Below, piece after piece: positions 13,077 to 24,690 of a DNA stretch of 64,000 nucleotides. Origin of the DNA: Phorcus lineatus. Lineage: Eukaryota > Mollusca > Gastropoda > Trochida > Trochidae. Below the pieces are notes generated by a model. That model saw nothing but the letters and a program-made list of their open reading frames with translations. It did no database searches and was not told where the DNA came from. The first letter of the stretch is position 1. Each line of letters starts with the position of its first letter. A program made the position numbers and the translations under genes. The stretch is from NCBI GenBank assembly GCA_921293015.1, contig OV121086.1, forward strand, positions 47,137,402 through 47,201,401, in the 5' to 3' direction.

Positions 13077-13982
13077 AATTACTTGAAAGGATGGAAATTT
13101 TTATACAATTTCCATTTTTATCTTCACTGCATGTACTGTCATAGACAGTGATTGATGCGCTGACAGCTGAAGATGGGTGACAAGAAGAGGTATCAGCAGA
13201 TGACAGTTTCTTCTCCCTCTTGGCATGTTCCGTCTCAGAAAGGTACACACGCTCTCAGGGAAATCACATATTTGGATTCTGGTTGAGAAACCTTGTGACA
13301 AGTCAATCAGACAACATGAAAAAATCTGACAGCAATGACCTTTTTCTGATTTCTCGTGATTTTCGATTCCAATAAACGTGTATCGATTGATCTATTCTGG
13401 TTGCTGTGGCCAACTCAAGATTAAGCTATCAAAGGGCAGGGTGCATGGAGACAATATTCTCAATTCCAACTATCTGGCAATAAGATGAATGGCGAAGGAT
13501 TTTTGTCCCACATCAAACACATCCAGCAAATCTTGCAGTGATCCATCAAAGCTTATCATGTCATTGGCTCAGTAAATAAGTTCAAGCAAGGGTCTAGTTA
13601 TGAGTAGTGTGTAAGAACGGAGTTGGATGGTCTTCAGGCTGATATGCTTATCTGCAACTCATTGTTTGTCTACACATCGACCAGGGGACAGACCGACTCT
13701 ATCACAGTTCTTTGTGTCATGCGAGGAGATTCTCCTTGTTGGACACGGACCAGACTTCCTGGGGAGCAAATCTTGTCTTGGAAGCAGGGCACCGAGTATG
13801 GAGAGCTCTTGTACATCCAATAATTGATTTTTCTGAAGGCAATAATGGGCAAATTCACACCTTTCAAACTCAAAATTGATAAATTCTACATTCCCTTTTA
13901 AGCTGGATGTTATTCAGGCATGAAAAAGTGTTTATATAGAAGTGTTCATCTAATTCCTTGAAATGGATTTGGAGGACATTGT
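13077..13982 (-). repeat. Right member of the ~0.9-kb inverted repeat pair
   Basis: Inverted copy of 8488-9421, separated from it by about 3.65 kb. The ends are defined by loss of similarity: CAATTACTTGAAAGG on the left and GGATTTGGAGGACATTG on the right. The open frames found in both members (66 codons) are shared because the DNA is nearly identical and have no family match that I recognise. Confidence 0.85.
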
Positions 13983-15747
13983 AAACAGCCCTTCAATTTT
14001 GCTGTTTGATGTTTTTCATGGGCGACAGTATTATCTGGAGATGTTCTTGTAAATCTTTCAAATAAATCAGAATATCTTTGGAAACAGTTTCCGCTCTTTG
14101 TATTCAATATAGAAAAATTACCCAAAATGTTTCATTGAGTAAACTTGTTGGTAAAAGTAGTTTGCTTTAGTATGTATTTAGTAATGTCAATAGATTTCCA
14201 TAAAATAGAAGAATAGTATTTTCCTTGATGATTTCACGCTCGTGAAATACTGAATAATGATTGTGAAGAGATGAATGAGCATGTAAGAAATTTGGCCATT
14301 CATTGATTGAATATGTTATTAGAAACTAACGTTAATTTTCAGGGTCACTCTTATGAAAGCTGCACATTTTCACTGACTGCTTGTACAGCTAAGATATTGA
14401 CAATAATCCTTAATCTTTTGCTAATCATGATCTTCTCCTCAATTAGTAAATGTTGCTAATGTTTGCCATTCATTGACTGGTCTATAGCTCAGGCATAAAA
14501 GCCCACTCATTTATGAGTATTCAACTTTGGATGAGAAGGTACCAGGTTTGGATACTGGAAGGGGCTTGTGTGAATTCTCTACTGAAAAGCAGCACTAAGC
14601 ATGAAAAGTTGTTGGTTCGTCACAATGAGACAAAGGCCCTTATAGAATTTGTGTCTCAGGAATGTTTTTACATCATTCTGTATCGGGTCAAGGTATTAAT
14701 CTGCTCATTAGCATGATTTGGAATATATCAGTTATCTAGTAACTCTGGATTTTTTAAGATAGTTCTTTAAGCATAGATAATATGTAGAGCAAACCCAAGT
14801 TTCTGATGTTCAGCTTTCAGATTTTTTTTCAAGTGTTAACGTACATAACTGATAAGAATAGTTCTTGTTCTAAAGATTTATTAGTTTCCATTTCAAAAGG
14901 ATTTAATAATGAGATTTGGATGCGATCACAAGCTATGTTTTAGAATAGATACCTCCAGAATAACTTTGGCCTACATCTCTCAAAAAGTGATGACATAACA
15001 AAATTTTGCAAATGTATTCCAACATTATCTTCATTTGCTATACATAGATGGTTTCATTAAAATTCTAAGTATAAAGAGCTAACCTTTTAAATATTTTTAT
15101 TGAAAAAGTAATACCAATTTTGTTTTTATTTGTGAGATAATGTAAAGACATTTCTTGCCAAAGTCTTCAGAAGACACCTTTACCTTAAGGGGTTGTGATT
15201 ATAAATTATTAAGGGACAAATCATTTGATGAAATAGAGTTAGGACTGATATGGACAACGAGAAAAACTTCACAACTATATCACGATCAACATTTCTTTTT
15301 ATGGAAATATATCATCGCAGTAAAGTAAAACTGATTATGTGGAATTTTCAAACTCAATAGATCCTTAAGATATTTGTAAAATAAACTCTTAACTTATCCA
15401 AAGTTCTAAAAGCACCTTGATATTACTGTTTTTATACATGCAAGTGGCTAGTTTCCTATTTTTTCAAAATATTTTTGATGCCCTTTTCCCTTGACCATTG
15501 TGAACATTCAGCAAATTTGGTGAACAGGAATTACACTTGTTTGAAACACTTATGAAAATGTATATAATAGCTTTTCATGCTACAATATGTGGGAATTATC
15601 TACGAGTTAAAAGAAATCAATAAGACATAAAAAGATATAACGATAAAAAATTTTATGTACAAATAGTATATGATAGATTGTAATAATTTAGTGATTAATT
15701 CATACTTGTTTTGTCTTAAATTTGCAACATTTGTATATTATGTTAAG

Positions 15748-15847
15748 GATAACATACAAGTAACCGTACATTCGTGAAAAAGAATGTACGAGCCGCGAAG
15801 CGGCGAGGACATTGTTTTCACGAATGTACGGTTACGAGTATGTTATC
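15748..15847. repeat. Foldback hairpin with 33-nt arms and a GC-rich loop
   Basis: The left arm 15748-15780 pairs with the right arm 15815-15847 at 31 of 33 positions. The arms contain GTAACCGTACATTCGTGAAA and its complement. The 34-nt loop is GC-rich, unlike the surrounding sequence, and contains a smaller hairpin GCCGC-GAA-GCGGC plus an echo of the arm (GAATGTACG). It could be a cruciform, a foldback transposon end or an RNA hairpin. No target duplication is evident. Confidence 0.85.
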
Positions 15848-16010
15848 TGACTTAAAATACAGCCTAGTTTAAAGTGTTTTTTGTATGACCTGCTTTGGTT
15901 TATGATAATAACATTCGTATTTCATTGCATAATTATAACACAAAAAACGTTTTTCAATAAAACAAAATCCTTTAACAAAATTAGTGATGGTCCCAACTGG
16001 TTCACCGGTC

Positions 16011-16170
16011 ATTCTTAATGCACGTGCAACGTAACCATCTTGCCGGTACATTCTTAATGCACGTGCAACGTTACCATTTCGCCAGTACATTCTTAATGCA
16101 CGTGCAATGTAACCATCTAGCTAGTACATTCTTAATGCACGTGCAACGTTACCAGCTTAATTCACGTGCA
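16011..16170 (+). promoter_or_regulatory. Tandem array of five CACGTG (E-box) sites, 39-bp period
   Basis: Four repeats of a 39-bp unit (TTCTTAATGCACGTGCAACG then TNACCATC..) place palindromic GCACGTGC at 16021, 16060, 16099 and 16138, with a fifth CACGTG at 16163. The core is invariant while the linker between cores varies. CACGTG is the class B E-box bound by bHLH and bHLH-ZIP factors such as USF, MYC/MAX, MITF/TFE and CLOCK. Which factor acts here, if any, is unknown. A TATA box lies 37 bp beyond the last site. The unit is 13 codons long, which makes an artefactual repeat-rich ORF. Confidence 0.7.
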
Positions 16171-16204
16171 AGACGTTTGAAACCGCAATCAGCTTGGGAT
16201 TTGG

Positions 16205-16212
16205 TATAAAAG
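16205..16212 (+). promoter_or_regulatory. TATA box (TATAAAAG)
   Basis: GGTATAAAAGG is a strong match to the metazoan TATA consensus and sits just downstream of the CACGTG array. Transcription would be expected to start about 30 bp later, near 16235, immediately before the ATG at 16242. Same strand as GRIPAP1. Confidence 0.5.
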
Positions 16213-16241
16213 GAAGGTGGTCTTAATTCAACTTAGACATT

Positions 16242-16415
16242 ATGTATGGCAATTTTGTTGTTGAGTGGGAAGACATGGCCGAGTATCCACACTTCGAAGA
16301 CATTTCTTCAGAGGATGATGTTGTGTTATCAAATAATGAAACCAGTTCCCTTCCGGGGACCATCTCAAAATTATTATTGCTCAATTGTCCACATAGAAGC
16401 AGTAGATTCTTGTAG
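16242..16415 (+). CDS. Short acidic ORF downstream of the TATA box (hypothetical)
   Basis: A 57-codon frame opens at the first ATG after the predicted start site and ends at TAG 16413-16415. It begins MYGNFVVEWEDMAEYPHFED and continues ISSEDDVVLSNNETSS, so the N-terminal half is strongly acidic; the end (ISKLLLLNCPHRSSRFL) is hydrophobic then basic. No family is recognised. The 5' UTR would be very short. A GTAGGA at 16412 could be a splice donor, in which case this would be only a first exon. A second frame starts at 16246 and overlaps. Alternatives are the 5' end of an unrecognised transposon or a chance ORF. Support comes from its position behind the array and TATA box, not from homology. 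Confidence 0.3.
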   Translation: MYGNFVVEWEDMAEYPHFEDISSEDDVVLSNNETSSLPGTISKLLLLNCPHRSSRFL

Positions 16416-18291
16416 GATAATGTATGATTGAAACAATACAATGACGTCACTGCTGTATTTTAATCCTGAGTAATTTAGAGTGAGGACACCAAAATTATCA
16501 ACCACAAATTCCAAAGAACTGTTTACAAAGTTCTTTCAGTCTATACAATCTATTTACGAATAGTTTACAAAGTGATACTTTATTTTCAAGATGATTGGTT
16601 ATGATTTTTTGACAAACAAAAAAGTTTAATGAATTTCAAGATTTGTAGGAATATTAGAATCAAATAGGAATCATTTGCGAATATAAGAATTGATTACAAA
16701 TTGTCCATGGATTTTCAAGAATGGGCAAAATGTCACTTTTGTCATGATTTGGGTTGTACTGAATGAGCAAGACTTCTCTCAAATGATATTCTCAGAGGTT
16801 TCATGTGACTGACGTCATAGTATATTAAATCAGCTAGCTGGTAATTGACTCCTGTTGAAGCTATGCCCAGCCCCCTGGTTTGTGGAAGTAATTGATTTCA
16901 TAAGGTCATTCTTCAGTGTCGCCCTCTATAGCTTAAAGCATCATAGCAATGTAATCAGCCCTGTACTGAAAGTTAATAATATTTTCGTCAAATAGTATTT
17001 CTGGCACACAATCAATACTGAATGGTATATAGACCACAGGTAGAGGAGACTGTTGTGTATGCGTCCCCTAAATTGCTTCTCCAGGAATAGAATCTGATTC
17101 TGAGACTCGTCGCACCGTCGGTGCCAAATGTCGGTCTATTGTTGGGTAATTGTATGCAGAGGCACAGATTTCTGTGGAGAAAGATATTGGATATAGGGCG
17201 TATTGTTTCATGATTTGTGCCAAACCAGTAACAATGGCAATGGTTGGCTATATGCAGGAGAACTAATCATGGCACAGAATAGTCTTCTTCAGGAAATGGT
17301 ATTAGATATTTGGTTATTTATGGTGATATTGATGAAAGGTGATTGAATGCAGATTTAAGCATTAGTTTCATTTGATAATATCCTGAAAATAATTCTGACT
17401 CTTTAGTTAATGCTTTGTAATATAAGCTAAATCTGTGATCGTATCAAGGACATTTTGGGTGTTGCGGTCGAGCAGATTTGGTGTGTATAGGTCATAGAAA
17501 ATAAGACTTTATTGTAATCTTTTTAGTTAATAAATTTGATTTTCAATATATAAAAGATGGTCTTCAACAAAGTCATTCTCAAAATGACATTCAAAGATAC
17601 CATCTGAAGTTTCAAATTCAACAAAGTGCCTATACCATGTCAGTTAGAAATTTTTTATTAGATTAACTAATAGCTATAAATGAAAACCAAAATACAAAAA
17701 TGTCTGAATTGTGAAGAAAATAATTAATTTAAAGGAGTGTCTGATATCTTTTCCTGTTTGAATATCTTTATCTATATCATTTTATGGATTTATCCTTATT
17801 CTCAGACAAAAAATCTTAATCGTCATTTAGAATATAAATTTGAATTGATCCTTTTGAAAACAATACATTTTTGGGGTCAAATGTGTCTCAATGACCTATG
17901 AATATTTTTGCCGAGAGTAACCCAAATACTTAATATGGAGCAGGGCCTAAGTAGCTCTGTAGGCAGTTGTTGCAGGATTTGGCTTACCCAAGATTGATAG
18001 TTTATTTCATGTCATGGGAAGCCTGGCAATGATTTATGGGCGACTCCATTTAGTAGTATTGAGTTGGATTGTATCTATATGAGGTCGGCATCTCTTATGC
18101 CAGTGCAATGGTATTAATGAATTCCATGTATATGTCAAGAATGTTTATGATAAATAGTTGATCTAGAAGTTTTTCTTTTTTCATTATTTGTGAAACATGA
18201 TCTGAAAGAGAATGTTAATTTCTATTGGCAATATAAAATCTTATTCAAACTACCTAGGAACAAAAAACCCACTATTTTCCCCATGTTCTTT

Positions 18292-18420
18292 GTCTATGAA
18301 GACAAGCAACATGAAACTTTTCATATTTAATGTAACCTTTATTGTCAAAATATTGTTCTTAGACTAAGAAGACAAGCAACATGAAACTTAAAAAAAGGAC
18401 CTTAAAATCAATATTGTTCT
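18292..18420. repeat. Two-copy tandem duplication, about 70 bp
   Basis: GAAGACAAGCAACATGAAAC recurs about 70 bp apart, each time followed after a variable A/T stretch by AATATTGTTCTTA. Confidence 0.6.
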
Positions 18421-21400
18421 TACATATTCTGCATTTAACTTAGTAATTTATTCAATTTTTTTCAATCAATTGACTCTGTGACAACAACACGTTCAAACAT
18501 TAATCATGTCTGTATTATTTTGAATCAGAATGTTGACGTGTATGTTTGACTATATCATGACCCCACAAAATTGTCTCCCTTTGACCTTATAACATAATGC
18601 GTTTCACAATCTGTCTCAGCTTCTTGCATCTCAAAAGGGTTTGAAGGTTTACAGTTACTAAGGATTTTACTTCTTTGCCTTTCAGTTCATTTCTTTTGAC
18701 ATTTGCAAGTTAAATTTATCTGGGTCTCCGAGCTACAAATATAAATCTGATTTCGTTGTAAAAAAATTGCAAACATGATAACAAAGTCCCCAAAGCTTGA
18801 AGCTTGAGACAAGAATGTCAGTGCTTTTTTAAAGAGGAAGAAAGAAAAGGCAAGTTAATCTGATTGGCTGATATTTCCAACGTTGTTTTTTTGTACGACA
18901 TATGAAATGAAGGAGTTTTCAATTTAACAAAATTTATTAGCACATGAATGTCAGCTCTGTGACCTTTTTTTTATATATTTTTCAATAGTTTTTGACAAAA
19001 GATATTTGCACAGCATTCTCTGTTTACTGGTTGGCTAACTGTTGTGAAGAGACATTTTAAGAAGAGTTTTATTTTAGAAATCAGACACACAAAGGGACAG
19101 ATATCTATGGATTTCATGAGGTGAATTTCATATCATCAAAAGGAAATGACACGCAAATTATATGAAAAGAAGATGACAATTAATAACAACTTGTCTGTAT
19201 CTTTCTTAAGTTTCACTCAACTATTTATGCATGATTACACCACACAACTGACCTTTACTGTAATGTGTGAGCTACTATATGAGCATTAACAGAAGATTAA
19301 CAGTCAATATTGTAACAGACATCTGACCTGAGAACATCTATTCCGAATAATGATTTAAAAACTTCAGCAGGTAGTGTGTTAAATAAGCCGTCATGGCACT
19401 TCTCAAATTGGCAAGTTACGTCCAAAAGGATGAAGGAACGTTCAATCACCATGCATAAGAACCATGCATCACAACTATGACTCTCTTCCTGATGACATGT
19501 TGTAAGGGAGTTGTAACACAAGCTGACAGGATGTTCCTGGCCAGATTGATTTCCCAAGATATCTATCAAAACCAATTGTCAGATTGTGCTGATGCTGTTT
19601 GTCAGATTGTACTGTTGGAGGAAGAATTAGTGTAAGCGATCTGAGAACCCTGTGACCATGATTGCTAGATTACTGTCACTGATTCAGTATCTCACTGTTA
19701 ACAGATTGTGTGGGAAATCTTAGCTTTATCATGCTTGTCAAGGTTGATAATGTTTTTGTTTGTATCAGGGCATCTTGATTAGTCTTATCACTCAGAGGTT
19801 CACTTCACTCAAATCCATCACTTTGTTGTAAATCGTTGACATTCAATTATATTTCTTTTTTATTGATGGCTTCCAATGACTGATTTCTCTTGTCTCTTTA
19901 AGAGATAACAGTTTCATTGTTTCCAGTTTTTACCTGCTAATCTGTTTGGAGATTGTTTGAGGTTAAATGCTGATCCTACCAGTATATTAGAACTGATGTA
20001 CAGGTTCTAAGCAATGGTAACAGTGCATAATTGTGAATATATAATGGACTTTCAGTGGTTTGTATTTTGATGTTCATTTAAATGCATTTTTTGCTGAGGG
20101 TTTGTAAAAGATCGATTTCTCTTGTGTTTTAAGTCTACCTTTAGGAGGGCAGTTTCATTTTAATGCACTCTTTAAATGCTCAGTTTATGTGAAATGATGC
20201 AGTAGTTTTCAGGTTTTGCTCTAAATTTATAGGTCCTGGGTTTGAAACCAGAGGCCAAGATAACAGTAATTGTAGTGAAGATTTGATGTAAAGATTTGAT
20301 GGTAAATTTAAAGAACTTTAGCACTTTCAATAGTTTGCTCCTATGAGACAAATTTTGCAGATTAAAGCATTTCAAAGCTTAGGTATTAAAGTAATTATTT
20401 GTAGCAGACAATAAGTATTTAAGATGTAACATAAATGTTCCAACTTTCAAACGTTTACTTAGTCTTATGTCTCCACACGACTAAGTCAATGTTTGGTCTG
20501 AAAGACACATTTGTTTGTGTTTTATTACAAATGATTGGAGAGTTCATGGTAATCCAAAGAACTATGTAATCATATTTGATAAATGAATATAAATGTCAGA
20601 GATCTTATCTGTTTACATCTACTTGCATGTACAAACCTCTCTGCAACTAAATCAATATGTACATTGCAGATTTCTCATCTCTCACATTCTGTACTTCAGG
20701 CCAAAACTTAACAGTGCTTTTATCCATGAGCTATGGCTTTCATGCATTCATGCTTCACTTCTATATATCGTTTTTCTATCACTCTGTGGATTGTTTTGGA
20801 TTGGTGATACTCTGTCTAAAAGTTTCAGGTATGCTTTGTGCGACTAGTGCATTATTGTTAAAAAGAGACTTATAGTTGTTTATATCAGAAACAAGGCTGT
20901 TTGCTATTATTAAAATATTCTTTGACAGATGAAACCTTCAAGCCAGTTGCACATTCTGGATTTATCCAGTTTATTTCCTATGAAAAGGGTTTGTCATTAC
21001 TTGAAAAATCCGCTTAAATGTTCCCAACTAACAATGGTTTCATACTAAGTCGTACAAGGACTTCAAAGTGCCTGTATAAGACAAAAACTTTGAGCTAATC
21101 ACTTTACTCAGTTGTTAGTAGCAAATGGTCCTGAGCATGACTCAGTTGACCATTATCAGTGAAGTTCAGTAACATCGTCAGAAGCTCGACGAATGATGGG
21201 TTAACCAAATCAAAGGTGGATTAATTGAGAGTTTAAGGGGTCATTCCCTGCCCAGTACAAAGATACAAGTTAAAAGACTTGTAGTAGCAACTTGGGCAAG
21301 AGACTTCATTCAAAATGTGCCTCTGTTCACCCAGCAAGATTTTGGTACCTGTTGAAGGTGTTTGTTGGTGTTGACCTTCTAGCTTGGGTTAGACCAGGAT

Positions 21401-22170
21401 ATTAATATTCCTATACTGCCTTGAGCAACCACTGTGTGTATGGATAAGTGCTGTAAATGGGAAAATTATTTATCATTATTTGAATCTTCGTAAATCAATT
21501 GAAGGTGTTTCAAAACATGTTAATTCTGTAAATGTGAAAAATATCTAAATAATTGTGAGATTGTGGAAGTTATGTATATCTACACCACAGAGAGCACCAT
21601 CAGGTAAGCCTGGCATGATATCAAACACTGGGAAGAGATAAGACTCCACACTAATAGAGGCTGCTCTTCTGGAAATAGTTGTATTCTTCTGACATTTGTG
21701 GTTTCACAGTCACTTCCTGTATGTTGTTGTTATCTATCTACTTCTTCACTTTGACCTCCAGCATACACAGTTTAGAGAAAAGAGCAGGGAATGTTTTCAT
21801 CCTTTATATATATCTTCTTAACACGTTTAACCTCTAAGAAGAGATAATTTGGTTGGGTATCATCTTAAGCGCTCTTCAAAAAACTACATCTTGAAATGTC
21901 AAACCAGTTATCTGTTGTGAGCAGTAGTAGACTTTGATAAAGGAGAGCGTGATTTACAGTGCTACAATTGTTTGAGACCCTGCTTCAAATTCAACTTTCA
22001 AAAGCATACACCTAATTTATTAAGATTTAAGATGATTTGTAGATGTTTGTACAGGTGTGTTGTATACCTTGCTCTATGATTATGAGTCATTTATTTCTTA
22101 AAAATTCATTTGGTAGTTTGACATTTTATATGATGATTTTGGTAACTGATGTGATGTGTTTTTGTTACAG

Positions 22171-22296
22171 GATCTGGAGACCATGTCCCAAGAGGTTGTC
22201 CGTCTTAGCAAATTGAGTTTGAATCCCGACCCACCAGTAGAGGCACCAGAGGATGATGGTATGGACATCACAGAGGCAGGTGACGTCACGTCATGA
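22171..22296 (+). CDS. GRIPAP1: GRIPAP1 (GRASP-1) orthologue, last coding exon with stop
   Basis: Terminal coding exon of the same gene. The acceptor is a T-rich tract ending TTGTTACAG at 22170. The exon opens in phase 0, matching the phase-0 donor at 5791, and encodes 41 residues before TGA at 22294-22296. It starts DLETMSQEVVRLSK, closely matching the end of the human coiled coil as I recall it (DMEVLSQEIVRLSK). It then becomes a proline/acidic tail (NPDPPVEAPEDDGMDI), as vertebrate GRIPAP1 also ends in a short acidic, proline-containing tail. The tail here is longer than the human one and ends DVTS, which is not a canonical class I PDZ ligand. A palindromic TGACGTCA (22281-22288) lies in the last codons. 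No other splice donor is needed because the frame closes here. The matching phase and the collinear match to one family make the two-exon join secure. Confidence 0.88.
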   Translation, partial: DLETMSQEVVRLSKLSLNPDPPVEAPEDDGMDITEAGDVTS

Positions 22297-23410
22297 TAAG
22301 AGCTTTCTCTATCCAAAACAAAAACGGTCTTGGAGAAGTGACTATTTATTAATTAAAAATTCACAGATATTTTAATGGAATAAGTGGCTGATATGGATAT
22401 TTGATAGGCGACATAGCCTAAATATAGATATCAGGATACATACATAACATATTAATGAGGCGAGAGCAGTATATTCTGCTATATGTCAGGAAATGAAAAT
22501 TTGGAATTCCATATTAACTTTACAAAGTGTATTTGAGCAAGAGAACAAGTCAATTTCTGTTAATAGATAATTGGAAAAGAAACAATGTAGTGGCAGCATG
22601 AATAATTTTCTCTTTCAAGATAAAGAAGTTGGTTGTTGGTGTAAAAAGAACAATTAAAGAAAAAGATCTCAAGTTCTCTATTCAGAAATGGGATGTGAAT
22701 GTGTGCAATCACGTTTCCAAAAGAAAGTATCATAATTGTGCAGTAGATACTACTTCTCAATGGTAATAGCTCAAATAGTTGTGTTATTGTACAATATGGT
22801 AGAGAGTTGAGATGTTCAGTCTTACTTGCCATAGCTTAGTCTTTCATAAATGACGTTAATTGTCAATATTCTATTTGTACACGTTTAAAATTGTTGAAGT
22901 TTTAAGGACTTATGATAACGTCCGACTTTGTCCAAAAAAAATTTCATTAAAAAAAAATTGTCCTTGGTAGCAATGCACAAAGCTCTTAGCCTTTAAACAA
23001 AGATTTCCTTAGCATCTTGTTAATATTTGATATGGTCATCTGATGACAGTGTTATGGAATGTGCTATATTGATAACTTCTTGTTTTCGTGCAAACGTCCC
23101 CTTACTGAAGTGTCTGCTTATTGTCTTAATCAATATAGAGATTGAGATTATCTTGAGGGTTCATATCCTAATAAAATGTAAAGAAGGTATCATGGATTAA
23201 TATGTTTTGTTTGTAAAACCATAAAAGGAAATTATGATAGTAGCATGTTAAATTATGAAGGCATTTGGCCTACTTAAGCCTTTGGGAAAGTAATATTGTA
23301 AGCTGATGTTAGTTTATGATGTTCTTATACATTCATACGTACATAGATTTGTATAGTTTTTTTTATCAATATGATTGCTCAAAAGTGCTGTCTTGAGTTC
23401 ATATGAATAG

Positions 23411-23929
23411 TAGTGTTTCCCCTAGTCATTATCAGCAGGGCGCAACGCCCTGCCCTTTTGAACATGCGCCCTGCCCTTTTTCTGTCCCGCCCTGCCCTTT
23501 TGAACATGCGCCCTGCCCTTTTTCTGTCCCGCCCTGCCCTTTTTTCCTTTGTTTCACTTGGACACAGCTGCTGACCACATGTTTAGCTTGATACAGTAAC
23601 AATAGGGAGATTACTGGCCAACACAGCCGAATGATCTCATCTGATGTAACGAGTGAAATGTATGCGCACATGTTCTGTAGCTCATTGGTTAAGATAAATG
23701 TGATGTTTGTCTTAATTAATTCATAAGATTCAGAAATTATTAAAATATAATTTAGACTGCAAGAATTGACACAAGTGTAAAGAAAACTGTTTCATTTACA
23801 GAAAGTAGCTAACTTTTCGTTTGAAACATACTTTCAAATGAATTTGTATGCAAGTGCCCTTTTGAAAGGAGTTGTGCCCTTTTTAAAATCAATTTGCCCT
23901 GCCCGTTTTCTAACCCAGGGGAAACACTA
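23411..23929. mobile_element. Short non-autonomous inverted-repeat DNA transposon (hAT-like termini)
   Basis: Starts TAGTGTTTCCCCTAG and ends with the complement, CAGGGGAAACACTA, giving a 13-bp exact terminal inverted repeat. The 519-bp element is flanked by AATAG on both sides (23406-23410 and 23930-23934), a possible 5-bp target duplication. Termini of the TAGTG/CAGTGTTTCCC type occur in hAT-related families; 8 bp is the usual hAT duplication, so the superfamily is uncertain. No transposase frame. It carries an internal tandem repeat. Confidence 0.7.
23446..23545. repeat. GC-rich tandem repeat inside the transposon, 42-bp period
   Basis: CGCCCTGCCCTTTTGAACAT and GCGCCCTGCCCTTTTTCTGT alternate, with unit starts at 23446, 23488 and 23530. 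The motif GCCCTGCCC recurs near the other end of the element (about 23898), as subterminal repeats do in many non-autonomous transposons. The 62-codon frame across it is a by-product of the repeat. Confidence 0.85.
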
Positions 23930-24690
23930 AATAGGTGAAACAGTGGATTATGAGGTTAGCTATAAAGATTGACGAAAGGACTTCTGAACAAATATTATAT
24001 AGCTGTATGAACATGTACGTATCACACCATGATATACATGTAGTATGTACCGTGTACCGTGTACCATGTATTACTTTGTCATGAACATTTTGTTGCTTTG
24101 ATAATGTATACAATGTAAAATATTCTCATACACAGAATATTCTTAATTTATATAAGTTAATTAGGTATTAATATTTGAATATTGACATAAGTATGGCTCC
24201 TATAATATGCTGTGATAAGTATCTTCATAGTCAAAATAATTGTTAAGAGAAACGATGAACATAAAGAAATGTATATATTCAATGTTTTCTGTAGATAAAC
24301 CATCCCATTTGTCCGTATGTATTGTAGATGTCTATAATCGTTTCTGATGTAAAAAATGATATTTGTCATACGTGTCCTTTTTATACTCAGAACCTTGTAT
24401 TGTAAACAGCAGTAAACATGTGCAATTGTTTCACAGATGGTAGGTATTTTGCATCTATCTAGTAAGTACTGTAGATCTTACATATACCTACGTCCCAGCC
24501 TCTGTGATATGATGTTAGCTCCTCTAGAATAAGGAAATGAGTGGCCAGTAAGATTTGATATAATGAAAGAGATTATTATCTAGCTTCTGTACAAGGGCAA
24601 AGCTTGTAAGGATTCTTTGAGACATGAAGTTTCAACACATTGTATCTAAATTAAATGATGAAAATAAAGTTTGACAATGAAATAAAAATT

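Larger units (their letters stand above)
5792..22170 (+). other. 16.4-kb terminal intron of GRIPAP1
   Basis: Bounded by GT at 5792 and AG at 22169-22170, with both flanking exons in phase 0. The annotated contents are the splice-boundary tandem repeat, one full SINE, SINE scraps, an inverted pair of 0.9-kb repeats, a 163-bp tandem duplication, a foldback hairpin, a promoter-like module and a small 18.3-kb duplication. In the intervals 6540-8480, 9430-11980, 13990-15740, 16460-18280 and 18440-22160 I see only A+T-rich sequence with no supported feature. Confidence 0.85.
22297..24690 (+). other. Probable 3' UTR of GRIPAP1 and poly-A candidates
   Basis: Downstream of the stop, AATAAA hexamers appear at 23170-23175, 24663-24668 and 24681-24686; further ones lie near 25196 and 26978. 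The pair at 24663/24681, followed by a TGTG/GGGT-containing stretch, is a plausible cleavage region, but sequence alone cannot choose among them. The transposon at 23411-23929 would lie inside the UTR if the distal sites are used. Nothing else coding is seen. Confidence 0.4.

Noticed and set aside
14470-14620. tRNA-like or SINE-like head (TAGCTCAGGC ... GGTTTGGATAC)
   Set aside because: Only weak resemblance to A and B boxes, no SINE body in order and no target duplication.
16018-16209. 63-codon frame with 13-residue MHVQR repeats
   Set aside because: The 39-bp CACGTG repeat is a multiple of three, which alone creates a repetitive frame; the regulatory reading is simpler.
23403-23591. 62-codon proline/cysteine-rich frame
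   Set aside because: It is the 42-bp GC-rich tandem repeat in the transposon; 42 is divisible by three.
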